DNA of 60,226 nt from a virus: positions 1-60,226 of IMG/VR virus record IMGVR_UViG_3300021197_001319. One strand, given 5' to 3'. Every line of letters starts with the position of its first letter. Within the stretch, counting starts at the first letter, position 1. Positions 40,031-47,622 of the stretch are shown piece after piece. Both the position numbers and the translations under genes were made by a program. Below the pieces are notes generated by a model. The model had not been told where the DNA came from, searched no databases, and saw only the letters and a program-made list of their open reading frames with translations.

Positions 40031-40864
40031 ATGACTAAAGTTTTAATGACTGCTGGGTGTAGTTTTAGTGAATGCGAATCAGAATGGATTGATACTTGGC
40101 CTAGGCATCTTGCAAAAAACTTTACAAATCATATATCACTAGGTAGGGGTTCTGTAGGAAATGGATATATTAGCAGAGCGGTAATACACGAAGTTAGCCG
40201 AACTAACCCAGATGTTGTTGCTATTATGTGGTCAGGTTGGGACAGAATAGATCTAAGACTAGAGCAACTTGAGTACAAAAATACCGATGCTGAAAACCAA
40301 TACAATATACGCAAAGGCAATGATTGGCCAGCATATCCCGTAACATGGGATCAATTAAGTATCGACATACAAAGCGAAATACAAACGCAATTTCCTAATC
40401 TAAAATTATTGTTAAAAAATCCAGCACATAATTTAAGACAAGGGTTTTCCGATAAACAATATTGGACAAACATTAGTATGTTACTTGATAGTGGTCTTGA
40501 TAGCAAAAAATATGGAAAAGCATATTTTACTTTGTATAGTGATAACATAAGTAAACAAATTTATAGTTTGGAGCATATATTACGCACACAATGGTTTTTA
40601 GAATCTAAAAAAGTTCCTTATTTTATGATGTCTATGAATAATGATGTTTTAAATTTTCAAATTACAGACGAAACCGCACATCTAATTAATATGCTTGATC
40701 GTAGCAAGTTCATTGATTGTCCTGGAATGATAGAATGGACAATGAAAAATTTTGGTAAAAAAGGATTTCCAAAATATCCAGATATGCATCCAGGAACACA
40801 GCAACATAATGAATTTACACAAAAGGTAATTTTACCATATATGGAGAATAAATGTCTACTATAG
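40031..40864 (+). CDS. SGNH/GDSL-hydrolase-like protein, copy 3
   Basis: A 277-residue protein, the longest of the seven copies. Block I TAGCSFSECESEWIDTW, mid-block VVAIMWSGWDRIDL, and C-terminal DMHPGTQQHNEF with Asp and His. I start at ATG 40031; the reading frame is open further upstream through the promoter region. It overlaps the nucleotidyltransferase-cupin gene by 13 bases. Likely acyl-ester chemistry on a glycan. Confidence 0.65.
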   Translation: MTKVLMTAGCSFSECESEWIDTWPRHLAKNFTNHISLGRGSVGNGYISRAVIHEVSRTNPDVVAIMWSGWDRIDLRLEQLEYKNTDAENQYNIRKGNDWPAYPVTWDQLSIDIQSEIQTQFPNLKLLLKNPAHNLRQGFSDKQYWTNISMLLDSGLDSKKYGKAYFTLYSDNISKQIYSLEHILRTQWFLESKKVPYFMMSMNNDVLNFQITDETAHLINMLDRSKFIDCPGMIEWTMKNFGKKGFPKYPDMHPGTQQHNEFTQKVILPYMENKCLL

Positions 40865-41661
40865 TTTTAGTAACAGGAGGATTCGATCCTCTACACAGTG
40901 GGCACATTGCCTATTTTGAAGCGGCACGAGAGTTTGTGCCAGACCCTGAAGCGGGCGATCAACTCTGGGTTGCACTAAACAGTGATAGTTGGCTTGCTAA
41001 TAAAAAAGGGCGTAGTTTTATGCCTATACAAGAACGGGCAAGTATTGTAAAAAATTTACGCATGGTAGATCGTGTTATAACTGGATTTGATGACAGTGAT
41101 GGTAGTGCTAGTGGAGCAATACATAAAGCATATACGCTGGGTGCAGAACACATTGTATTTGCAAATGGTGGCGACAGAGGTACAGAGAATACACCTGAAC
41201 AACACGACTTTAGATACACGCCTAATATAGAATTTGCGTTTGGTGTTGGTGGTGAAGATAAAAAGAATAGTAGTAGTTGGATACTTGAAGAATGGCGTGC
41301 GCCTAAAGTAGTACGCAATTGGGGTCATTACAGAGAACTATACAAAGGTGATGGTTTTCAAGTTAAAGAACTTGTTATTAACCCACACAGTAGTTTGAGT
41401 ATGCAAAGACACCAGTGCCGTAGTGAGACTTGGAACTTAGTCAGTGGGGTTGCGCATGTGCTTACAAGCACTAGTTATACTAATCCACACGATGGTGCAT
41501 TAAGACAAAACCTAACACCTCCTAATCCTGTTGATATTCCTCGAGGGGTATGGCATCAGGGTGTTAATGACAGCGCCGAACCAGCACACATTGTTGAAGT
41601 ATGGAAAGGTCGCAGTGAATTATTATCAGAAGAAGATATTGAAAGGTGGGATGCTACATGA
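40852..41661 (+). CDS. Nucleotidyltransferase / mannose-6-phosphate-isomerase-type cupin fusion
   Basis: A 269-residue two-domain protein. Residues 1-140 have GGFDPLHSGH (HSGH at 15-18), the signature of cytidylyltransferases such as the C-terminal domain of HldE or glycerol-3-phosphate cytidylyltransferase. Residues 155-260 form a cupin (GFQVKELVINPHSSLSMQRH, then ETWNLVSG, then VDIPRGVWHQGVN) like the C-terminal isomerase part of mannose-1-phosphate guanylyltransferases. The protein could both activate and isomerise a sugar phosphate. Fusion of these two families is unusual. The stop overlaps the next gene (ATGA). Confidence 0.78.
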   Translation: MSTIVLVTGGFDPLHSGHIAYFEAAREFVPDPEAGDQLWVALNSDSWLANKKGRSFMPIQERASIVKNLRMVDRVITGFDDSDGSASGAIHKAYTLGAEHIVFANGGDRGTENTPEQHDFRYTPNIEFAFGVGGEDKKNSSSWILEEWRAPKVVRNWGHYRELYKGDGFQVKELVINPHSSLSMQRHQCRSETWNLVSGVAHVLTSTSYTNPHDGALRQNLTPPNPVDIPRGVWHQGVNDSAEPAHIVEVWKGRSELLSEEDIERWDAT

Positions 41662-42398
41662 AAGATGTAGCAATTGTTTTTGCTGGCAACAAGTTTAGTA
41701 ATCGTCATATAGAACAAAAACGTCGTCAGTTAGACAAACACTGTAGTCTACCAACAAGACTTACAGTGTTTACAGATGATCCTGCTAGAGTAACAGGCAT
41801 AGGACTAAGAGATACTCGTGCAGTATTACTGCCTGATTGGTGGGATTTGTCAGGTCCTAGACAAAAGTGGTGGTACAAATGTGCAATTTTTGCAGGACTA
41901 CGCTATGTTGATTGGATTGATGATGATGTACTTTATCTGGATCTTGATACAATACTAACAGGTGATATTGCAAAGTTTTGGGACTATAAGCCAGGAAAGT
42001 TCTGTATATTACAGGACTTTAATCGTAAATTTATAGCAGAATATCCTGTAAGTAATAGTAGTGTTATGCGGTTTAATCCAGAGGACAATACAGAAATATT
42101 TGAATATTTTGACCAAAACTTGAAAGATATAGTACGGAAATTCAGAGGTGACCAGGACTACTTAACATGGTGGTTTAAGACACGCGAAAGTTACTGGTGG
42201 CCCAGAGATTGGGCTATGAGTTACAAGTGGGAAATACTACATGGCGGTACAAGACATGGAGGCACTAGTGTAACTTATCCAAACGACTACCTTCAACCTG
42301 ACATAGAATGGCTTGATCCTGAGGATTGTAGTATAGTAGTATTTCATGGTAATCCAGACCCATGGGATACGCATTTTGGTAACTTGCATACATACTAA
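41658..42398 (+). CDS. Glycosyltransferase, GT-A type
   Basis: A 246-residue protein. VLYLDLDTILTGDI provides the DxD motif, WWYKCAIFAGL precedes it and FHGNPDPWDTHFGN ends the domain, as in phage GT-A enzymes with a C-terminal His-Gly metal ligand. I start at ATG 41658, which overlaps the upstream stop as ATGA. It is the last gene of the late cassette; the next promoter follows directly. Confidence 0.75.
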   Translation: MKDVAIVFAGNKFSNRHIEQKRRQLDKHCSLPTRLTVFTDDPARVTGIGLRDTRAVLLPDWWDLSGPRQKWWYKCAIFAGLRYVDWIDDDVLYLDLDTILTGDIAKFWDYKPGKFCILQDFNRKFIAEYPVSNSSVMRFNPEDNTEIFEYFDQNLKDIVRKFRGDQDYLTWWFKTRESYWWPRDWAMSYKWEILHGGTRHGGTSVTYPNDYLQPDIEWLDPEDCSIVVFHGNPDPWDTHFGNLHTY

Positions 42399-42404
42399 AA
42401 AAGG

Positions 42405-42432
42405 TTGACAAGTCTCAAAACTGTGTTATATT
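42405..42432 (+). promoter_or_regulatory. Early-type promoter, family copy 2
   Basis: TTGACA (42405-42410), 16-base spacer, TATATT (42427-42432), then AAAGAGTAAGTTGG and GAGGAGAGA at 42451-42459 before ATG 42463. Confidence 0.85.
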
Positions 42433-42462
42433 AAAGAGTAAGTTGGAAATGAGGAGAGACTA

Positions 42463-42807
42463 ATGCAACAGCAAATTGAAACATTGATCCAAGATATTGT
42501 TAATGATTATGACATTTGGCAGAATATTTGTGCTAAAGGTGAGCCAAAAAGCAGTGTGCAAAATGATATGTTTGATCGTTTTAAGTCACGCATTGACTTT
42601 AAAGAAGGTAAAAAGTATATCAAAATCTTTACTGAAGGCGGAAGCGTTTGGGGATTTGTTGTTAACACTGATAAAGATAACAAGTTTCGCAAAGGCGATA
42701 TCCTTAAGGCAGCAGGCTGGAACGCTCCTGCTCGCAACGCCGCACGTGGTAACATCCTAGATGGTGGCTACAAAATCCAGTGGACAGGTCCACTTTACTT
42801 AAAATAG
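42463..42807 (+). CDS. Conserved phage protein, unknown function, early-type
   Basis: A 114-residue basic protein. The C-terminal half ([20 protein letters not shown] and [20 protein letters not shown]) recurs in marine phages of several types as I remember them, always without known role. The dense Arg/Lys/Gly segment suggests nucleic-acid or ribosome contact, which is speculation. Strong GAGGAGAGA ribosome binding site and family promoter. It leads a two-gene unit with the AT-hook protein. Confidence 0.75.
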   Translation: MQQQIETLIQDIVNDYDIWQNICAKGEPKSSVQNDMFDRFKSRIDFKEGKKYIKIFTEGGSVWGFVVNTDKDNKFRKGDILKAAGWNAPARNAARGNILDGGYKIQWTGPLYLK

Positions 42808-42816
42808 GAGACTATA

Positions 42817-42999
42817 ATGATGGTTATGGATAAACAAGAGCAAGCGGCATATGATGCAGCAATGGCTGAATATTTCGCTAAAGGCGGCAAAGTAACTACT
42901 TGCCCTGTTAATGAGCGCACTGAAGGCTTGGTAACAAACATCTGGAAGCGCGGACCTGGTCGTCCTAAAAAGGCGGATGCAGAAAAAAGTGAAGAATAA
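42817..42999 (+). CDS. AT-hook microprotein
   Basis: A 60-residue protein whose C-terminal half contains KRGPGRPKK, a canonical AT-hook (GRP core flanked by basic residues) that binds the minor groove of AT-rich DNA. The N-terminal half (KQEQAAYDAAMAEYFAKGGK) is a short helix plus turn. With an AT-rich host genome, it could coat or silence DNA or alter transcription early in infection; this is inference. TAGGAG precedes the ATG, nine bases after the previous stop. Confidence 0.75.
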   Translation: MMVMDKQEQAAYDAAMAEYFAKGGKVTTCPVNERTEGLVTNIWKRGPGRPKKADAEKSEE

Positions 43000-43002
43000 A
43001 GG

Positions 43003-43030
43003 TTGACATAATCTGTATTCGTGCTATGTT
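43003..43030 (+). promoter_or_regulatory. Early-type promoter, family copy 3
   Basis: TTGACA (43003-43008), 16-base spacer, TATGTT (43025-43030), then TAATAGTAAGTTG and GAGGAGAGAG at 43049-43058. It starts two bases after the AT-hook stop. Confidence 0.85.
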
Positions 43031-43060
43031 TAATAGTAAGTTGTTTTTGAGGAGAGAGAT

Positions 43061-43435
43061 ATGCCCCAGATTTTTTCAGTTTTCCAGATTGTTATTGACA
43101 AAGACCTTAGTGATCTTATCAACAAAGAAGGTCACCGTTGTCATGTAAAGAGCCTGGCTCGTTTGGAAGCGATGATGGACGGCGATGTGCGTCTTGGTAT
43201 AATGCATGATTGTTATACTAAGGTAGCAAAAGTTGTTGCTGATGATCTGGAGCATGTGTTTGAAGTTGGAAACATTGGTCCTGAGGATCGTATTACACGA
43301 CTGGACAAGATGCACAGCATCAGCGTTGGAGACATTATTGCAGATGCAGATGGCAACTGTAGTGTAGTTTGTAATGTTGGATTTACTCCACTTGCACAAT
43401 CATTTCATAGACTGTTATCCAAGGAGTTAGCATAA
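43061..43435 (+). CDS. Conserved phage protein, unknown function, early-type
   Basis: A 124-residue alpha/beta protein (MPQIFSVFQIVIDKD, later DKMHSISVGDIIADADGNCS). The SxSVGD(I/V)I turn is a recurring element of small phage and plasmid proteins of unknown role. GAGGAGAGAG ribosome binding site with three bases to the ATG. It leads the operon of tiny genes that runs to 44873. Confidence 0.7.
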   Translation: MPQIFSVFQIVIDKDLSDLINKEGHRCHVKSLARLEAMMDGDVRLGIMHDCYTKVAKVVADDLEHVFEVGNIGPEDRITRLDKMHSISVGDIIADADGNCSVVCNVGFTPLAQSFHRLLSKELA

Positions 43436-43608
43436 TGTTGTTATATGAGGTTTATTTAATTAATCAGCGTTACACATGTGGTGCATATAAAACCTTAGAG
43501 CAGGCTATTAAAATGGCTCGCAAGACTGGTTTTCAGTGCAACATATTTCGTGCAAACGATCCTTTTACAATTATTAAAACTATTTGCCCAATTGGAGGTA
43601 CACGATGA
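43435..43608 (+). CDS. Tiny hypothetical protein
   Basis: A 57-residue protein (MLLYEVYLINQRYTCGAYKT), with an ATG that overlaps the upstream stop (TAATG) and a TGA that overlaps the next ATG. Fits a small alpha/beta fold with a basic helix (LEQAIKMARKTGF). Not recognised. Confidence 0.55.
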   Translation: MLLYEVYLINQRYTCGAYKTLEQAIKMARKTGFQCNIFRANDPFTIIKTICPIGGTR

Positions 43609-43739
43609 TTAAGTTTTATGTATTAGCCGCAATTGGTGCGGGTATGGCAGCGGCAGCAGATTCAATTTTTCTTTTGTTTCTTACAACTGCGGTTGTTCTT
43701 TTATTGTTAATGCGGGAGCAAAATATCAATGGAAATTAA
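43605..43739 (+). CDS. Tiny membrane protein
   Basis: A 44-residue hydrophobic protein with one or two membrane segments (VLAAIGAGMAAAADSIFLLF and TTAVVLLLLM). ATG overlaps the previous stop as ATGA, GGAGG eight bases upstream. It overlaps the following membrane gene by 11 bases. Confidence 0.5.
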   Translation: MIKFYVLAAIGAGMAAAADSIFLLFLTTAVVLLLLMREQNINGN

Positions 43740-43920
43740 ACTAACAGACGCTGGCACATTTGAATTGCTGTATGATAAGTTAGATGTTTTTATTCATTTG
43801 CTTGCATTTGGTTTTGCAATTGCCCTAGTTGTTACAGTGGTAATTGCAAGTGTTCGTTTGGGCTGGAAACTTTGGCCCTGGGTACTTGGGCTAGGACTAC
43901 TAGCGTTTTTGATTACATGA
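43729..43920 (+). CDS. Small membrane protein, two segments
   Basis: A 63-residue protein with two predicted membrane helices, about residues 22-42 (HLLAFGFAIALVVTVVIASV) and 48-62 (LWPWVLGLGLLAFLI), joined by a short basic loop. Not recognised. Overlaps both neighbours, ATGA at the 3' end. Belongs to a group of four membrane microproteins here that may alter the host envelope. Confidence 0.6.
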   Translation: MEIKLTDAGTFELLYDKLDVFIHLLAFGFAIALVVTVVIASVRLGWKLWPWVLGLGLLAFLIT

Positions 43921-44090
43921 GGCGCGGTGTAGCAAAAGATCCCAGTGAATATATTAAAATTCGCATCGGACAATTAATAGATGAATCAAACAAGTGTCAT
44001 GATCCGCATGACGCACAATGGTACAATAGATGCGCTGAAGAACTGCATTGGGTACTTAAAATGATGGAGAATAAAGATGGAACCAGTTGA
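43917..44090 (+). CDS. Tiny soluble protein
   Basis: A 57-residue charged protein (MRRGVAKDPSEYIKIRIGQL) with a HDPHDAQWYNRC segment containing several potential metal ligands (His, Asp, Cys). ATG overlaps the upstream stop. Not recognised. Confidence 0.5.
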   Translation: MRRGVAKDPSEYIKIRIGQLIDESNKCHDPHDAQWYNRCAEELHWVLKMMENKDGTS

Positions 44091-44265
44091 TCCCAGCAAG
44101 AAGCATTTTTACATTAGTCTTGTAAAAAGTGCGCTACGTTTGGTAGGCTGTTACTTACTTTGGAGTGCAGGTTATGTAATGGATGACATTGCAGGTGTGT
44201 TTGTTATGTATACGGCATATGCACTAGGTGCTGCCGAAGTGCTAGGTATTGTAGAGGAACTCTAA
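44077..44265 (+). CDS. Small membrane protein
   Basis: A 62-residue protein with one or two membrane segments (LRLVGCYLLWSAGYVMD and IAGVFVMYTAYALGAAEVLG) after a short soluble N-terminus. Overlaps the upstream gene by 14 bases and the next start by one base. Not recognised. Confidence 0.55.
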   Translation: MEPVDPSKKHFYISLVKSALRLVGCYLLWSAGYVMDDIAGVFVMYTAYALGAAEVLGIVEEL

Positions 44266-44477
44266 TGGGACCTTATAGTGATTATGCACAACAGAAACGT
44301 GCAGAGCGGATTGCCAGTGTACTTCTAAACTGCAAGGACGAAGATGCAAAACGGATTTGGCGTCTGCATCTAGCAAACTTGTCAAACAATGAAACAGACT
44401 ATAACGCTCGTGTTGTAGAAATGTATGGAGAGAAAAAATGGAACCAGTATATTGGTATGGTCTTGCCTACATCATAG
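44265..44477 (+). CDS. Small helical protein
   Basis: A 70-residue charged helical protein (SDYAQQKRAERIASVLLNCK). Not recognised. Its ATG overlaps the upstream stop and its last 40 bases overlap the next membrane gene in another frame. Confidence 0.5.
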   Translation: MGPYSDYAQQKRAERIASVLLNCKDEDAKRIWRLHLANLSNNETDYNARVVEMYGEKKWNQYIGMVLPTS

Positions 44478-44662
44478 GCACAGTCATGGGTCTTTACTTT
44501 GGTAAAAGATATGGCATGGGATTAGGAATACTTGCTACTCTTGAAACACTAGTAGAAGGCGGCTATTTAAAAACTCGCAAAACAGATGATGGCGAACTTG
44601 ATCTTATTAAACTTACATTTGAGGAGCGGTTAGATGACACTGCCAAAACAAAAGATTGTTAA
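44438..44662 (+). CDS. Small membrane-anchored protein
   Basis: A 74-residue protein with one N-terminal membrane segment (YWYGLAYIIGTVMGLYFG) and a charged cytoplasmic tail. GGAG precedes the ATG. Overlaps both neighbours by 40 and 29 bases. Not recognised. Confidence 0.5.
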   Translation: MEPVYWYGLAYIIGTVMGLYFGKRYGMGLGILATLETLVEGGYLKTRKTDDGELDLIKLTFEERLDDTAKTKDC

Positions 44663-44873
44663 CTTTGGTCCAGATTACAAACTAAGCATTGTAGACGAAG
44701 TTAATCAAGCGGATAAATTTGAACTTGCTGTATTCTATAAAGGTAACATGATAAGCATGCCAGGTATTACTGATAATGGTGATACTGTAACACGGTTTAG
44801 AACAATAAGCGATGTACAAATGATTATGAAAAAAATGTATTCATTGACAAGAGAATTGCCCGAAAACGGTTGA
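44634..44873 (+). CDS. Small hypothetical protein
   Basis: A 79-residue protein of mixed strands (MTLPKQKIVNFGPDYKLSIV), ending at the next promoter. GAGGAG lies a few bases upstream of the ATG. Not recognised. Last gene of the tiny-gene operon. Confidence 0.55.
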   Translation: MTLPKQKIVNFGPDYKLSIVDEVNQADKFELAVFYKGNMISMPGITDNGDTVTRFRTISDVQMIMKKMYSLTRELPENG

Positions 44874-44897
44874 CACATTCTGTATCCATGCTATGTT
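44870..44897 (+). promoter_or_regulatory. Early-type promoter, family copy 4
   Basis: TTGACA (44870-44875) begins inside the preceding stop codon region; 16-base spacer, TATGTT (44892-44897), then TAATAGTAAGTTG and AAGGAG before ATG 44928. Confidence 0.85.
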
Positions 44898-44927
44898 TAA
44901 TAGTAAGTTGTTTTTAAGGAGATGTAA

Positions 44928-45128
44928 ATGGGTATGTCAAGTTATGTTTTCGACAGTGAAGAAAAGATGTTCGATGTTATTGAACAAGCAATTGGAAATT
45001 GTGAACATCTAACTGATGTAATGGCTGAGGCTGTTAAAGAAAAGGATCTTGTGCCACATTGGAGTGTACAAGAAATTGAAGATTGTTGCAGTGAAGCCTG
45101 GGAAGAATATTGGGCAAGCAAAATATAG
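44928..45128 (+). CDS. Small acidic protein, early-type
   Basis: A 66-residue acidic helical protein (SYVFDSEEKMFDVIEQAIGN), with two Cys in EIEDCCSEAW. Not recognised. Acidic early proteins of phages often inhibit host enzymes, but there is no direct sign of this here. Family promoter and AAGGAG ribosome binding site. Confidence 0.6.
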   Translation: MGMSSYVFDSEEKMFDVIEQAIGNCEHLTDVMAEAVKEKDLVPHWSVQEIEDCCSEAWEEYWASKI

Positions 45129-45137
45129 GAGAATAAA

Positions 45138-45455
45138 ATGTATTCAAAAGAACTTGAAAATGCATTAAATGCAATGAGAGCAATTACTGATACATCAGAT
45201 ATGCATGTATTGGCAAGCGAGTACAATAAACACGTTACGTTTCTCGGCAAGCGCAAAGGCGCCGGCATTATCAAAGGCGACAAGATTGCCTGGGAGTATG
45301 GTGGTTTGCAAAAGGTTGGTATTGTAACTAAAGTTAACCGCAAGACCATTGAAGTGCAGAACTACGGTAACACACCGTTTGGTGCAACACGCACACGCTT
45401 GGACAAGTCAATGATCCTTGGCAAAGTTCCTGAATCAACAGATACATTTGCATAA
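45138..45455 (+). CDS. Small basic protein with SH3-like strand pattern
   Basis: A 105-residue protein. The N-terminal helix pair is followed by GDKIAWEYGGLQKVGIVTKVNRKTIEVQNYG, which reads like a small beta-barrel (SH3/KOW-like) that could bind nucleic acid. Not assigned to a family. AGGAG before the ATG; overlaps the next start by one base. Confidence 0.55.
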   Translation: MYSKELENALNAMRAITDTSDMHVLASEYNKHVTFLGKRKGAGIIKGDKIAWEYGGLQKVGIVTKVNRKTIEVQNYGNTPFGATRTRLDKSMILGKVPESTDTFA

Positions 45456-45643
45456 TGGCACATGCTAGTGAAATTATCGAAACACGAGGACACCCATTTG
45501 TGGGTGTTCAGTGGTCCATCACAGGTAGCAAGGGCGATGCATACACAGTCGAAATGACTGAATATGGATTTGAATGTAACTGTGTAGCATGGCGTAAATG
45601 CAAACACATTAAAGGTGTTGAAGAGCGATTTAGTGACACATAA
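45455..45643 (+). CDS. SWIM-type zinc-finger microprotein
   Basis: A 62-residue protein ending in FECNCVAWRKCKHIKGVEERF. The CxC-x(n)-CxH arrangement is that of SWIM zinc fingers, which bind DNA or proteins. The upstream strand SKGDAYTVEMTEYG fits the beta-hairpin that usually precedes it. Could act as a small transcription or recombination accessory. ATG overlaps the upstream stop. Confidence 0.65.
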   Translation: MAHASEIIETRGHPFVGVQWSITGSKGDAYTVEMTEYGFECNCVAWRKCKHIKGVEERFSDT

Positions 45644-46643
45644 ACATTGGACTACTATTGTTAGAGAAGTTTTCCCCAGAGCAGAAATATTAGATGCTGC
45701 TCTGGCTTATCCTATTACGGACTATGGTTGGGATGTAAATGTTCCTCGCAATACAACTTTTTGTAACTTCGAGGATCCACAGTATAGATTAGTGATTAAT
45801 TTACAGGACATGCTAACTCGTTACGAGGATCACCGTGTGCCTGGTGAACTTACTAAACTACATCAGCATTTTAGTAAAAATCATTTTCCCATGGATCAGA
45901 TTATTGTATTGATATGGCCCTTGGGTATTAAAAAAGACTGGTCCAAGGACAGTTTTCATTTAATTGAATTTAGCAGTCATCAGTATGAGACTTGGTGTAG
46001 TTACAAAGACTCAGAAGATGAGTTGCGTGAAGCGTTTAGCAGAGAACATAAAGACTTTGAATATAACTTTGTTTGTCCACAGCGCATATACAAGCCACAT
46101 CGTGCAGCCTTGGATAGCATGCTAGAGATAGGCAATGTAAGTTTACAAACAAAGGGTATAGAACTAATGTATCCTAGTTTAAGTGTTAAAGAGTATGATG
46201 ACACCTATGATAATCTTGCTAACCTATTAGCAATGCGTAAGAACTATAACACTGCACTGTTTACTATTGTTAGTGAAACTCAGTACACAGAAGAATTTGG
46301 TATCATTAGTGAAAAAACTTTTAATGCTATTGTAGCAGGACATCCGTTTTTGATGTGTGCGCATCAGTATGCGCTGGAGCATGTTCGTCATTATGGATTC
46401 GAAACCTACAATTATATTTTTGATGAATCATATGATGACCTAGACAATGTTATTCGTATGAAGGACATGGTGAATAGCAACTGGCACTTTACACAGGAAC
46501 GCATGAGTGCAGTAGAGATGCAGAAAATTTTTGAGGATCTGCAGGGGTTAATTAACTACAACAGAGATTACTTCTTTGATCAATTTGGTAACCAAATGAT
46601 TGACGAATTAAGAATGGATTTGTTAGATCTTTGGGGAAAGTAA
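45633..46643 (+). CDS. Glycosyltransferase-like protein A of a paralogous pair
   Basis: A 336-residue protein. The segment LFTIVSETQYTEEFGIISEKTFNAIVAGHPFLM resembles the (S/T)EK(T/V)(F/W)...G.P motif of fucosyltransferase- and exostosin-like GT-B enzymes. I choose GTG 45633 (MTHKHW), overlapping the SWIM gene by 11 bases; a TTG at 45615 would add six residues. It overlaps its paralogue downstream. Early-type promoter control differs from the late glycosyltransferases of the main cassette. Confidence 0.55.
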   Translation: MTHKHWTTIVREVFPRAEILDAALAYPITDYGWDVNVPRNTTFCNFEDPQYRLVINLQDMLTRYEDHRVPGELTKLHQHFSKNHFPMDQIIVLIWPLGIKKDWSKDSFHLIEFSSHQYETWCSYKDSEDELREAFSREHKDFEYNFVCPQRIYKPHRAALDSMLEIGNVSLQTKGIELMYPSLSVKEYDDTYDNLANLLAMRKNYNTALFTIVSETQYTEEFGIISEKTFNAIVAGHPFLMCAHQYALEHVRHYGFETYNYIFDESYDDLDNVIRMKDMVNSNWHFTQERMSAVEMQKIFEDLQGLINYNRDYFFDQFGNQMIDELRMDLLDLWGK

Positions 46644-47563
46644 ATTTAAAATTTGGTCAGCGAGGATCTAGTGTAGCAGAATACATGCAGTTATTGCACG
46701 AGATCGAATTGGTCGATGATATAAAAAGCAATACGCTGTTGTGTCACAGAGACGATCCTATTTTAACTGAACAAACGGGCAATCTATCTACGTTTGATCA
46801 TATTATAGTAGAAGACTGGTTTGGTATTGACGACGATCATAATGACAAAATTCATTTATTTGATTATCCTAATGTTACATTTTGCACCACTAATATGCAA
46901 AAAAATAATTTAGTGCATGCCAGTACCGTACATTATAATTTTATGTTTAATAGAACTAAATTAGTTTACGATGAAGAATTTCCTATTAAACGTAACAATA
47001 AAAAGTTTTTCCTATTGTTAACCAACAGTACAGGAGAAAACTATAAAAAAGTAAAATATAACGCAGATAGATCATCGGACTTTTTGTTTCTCAATGCTCG
47101 CAGACAAACAACTGAAAGATTACAAACGCAACAAGTATTGCATGGTTTAAACGGGATAGTGTCAACTAAAAATAACTTGTTGCCCGGCGATGTTAATATG
47201 CCTTACAACCCTGTGCCTGCAGAACATTGGGAAAGTTGTTATTTCAATATTGCAATCGAAAGTAATATAAAAAATGCGGATATTGTGCATACCACTGAAA
47301 AAGTTTGGGAACCTATTATCAAGTACCAAATACCTATTATACTTGCAACCGCACACTATCAGGCATATATGGAAAGTTTAGGATTTGTATTTCCGATAAA
47401 AGTCTTTACAGAACCAGATGAATACTACAATTTTTTAACAGAGTTTTTTAGCGGCAACCCTCGCAAGTTTTTTCTTTCACATGAGGATGAAGTTAGGCAT
47501 AATCACAATTTATTTTTTGATTTACCTATAGACACCGGTGTAGAACAGATATGGGCAAAATAG
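46631..47563 (+). CDS. Glycosyltransferase-like protein B of a paralogous pair
   Basis: A 310-residue protein with a TTG start at 46631 inside the previous gene. SCYFNIAIESNIKNADIVHTTEKVWEPIIKYQIPIILA matches the same motif as gene A (here TTEKVWEPI), followed by YMESLGF. N-terminal regions differ. Predicted GT-B transferase, sugar unknown. Ends directly at the next family promoter. Confidence 0.55.
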   Translation: MGKVNLKFGQRGSSVAEYMQLLHEIELVDDIKSNTLLCHRDDPILTEQTGNLSTFDHIIVEDWFGIDDDHNDKIHLFDYPNVTFCTTNMQKNNLVHASTVHYNFMFNRTKLVYDEEFPIKRNNKKFFLLLTNSTGENYKKVKYNADRSSDFLFLNARRQTTERLQTQQVLHGLNGIVSTKNNLLPGDVNMPYNPVPAEHWESCYFNIAIESNIKNADIVHTTEKVWEPIIKYQIPIILATAHYQAYMESLGFVFPIKVFTEPDEYYNFLTEFFSGNPRKFFLSHEDEVRHNHNLFFDLPIDTGVEQIWAK

Positions 47564-47564
47564 G

Positions 47565-47592
47565 TTGACATATCTCTATAGTGTGCTATGTT
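47565..47592 (+). promoter_or_regulatory. Early-type promoter, family copy 5
   Basis: TTGACA (47565-47570), 16-base spacer, TATGTT (47587-47592), then TAAGAGTAAGTTG and AAGGAG before a TTG start at 47623. Confidence 0.85.
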
Positions 47593-47622
47593 TAAGAGTA
47601 AGTTGTTTTTAAGGAGTAACCA

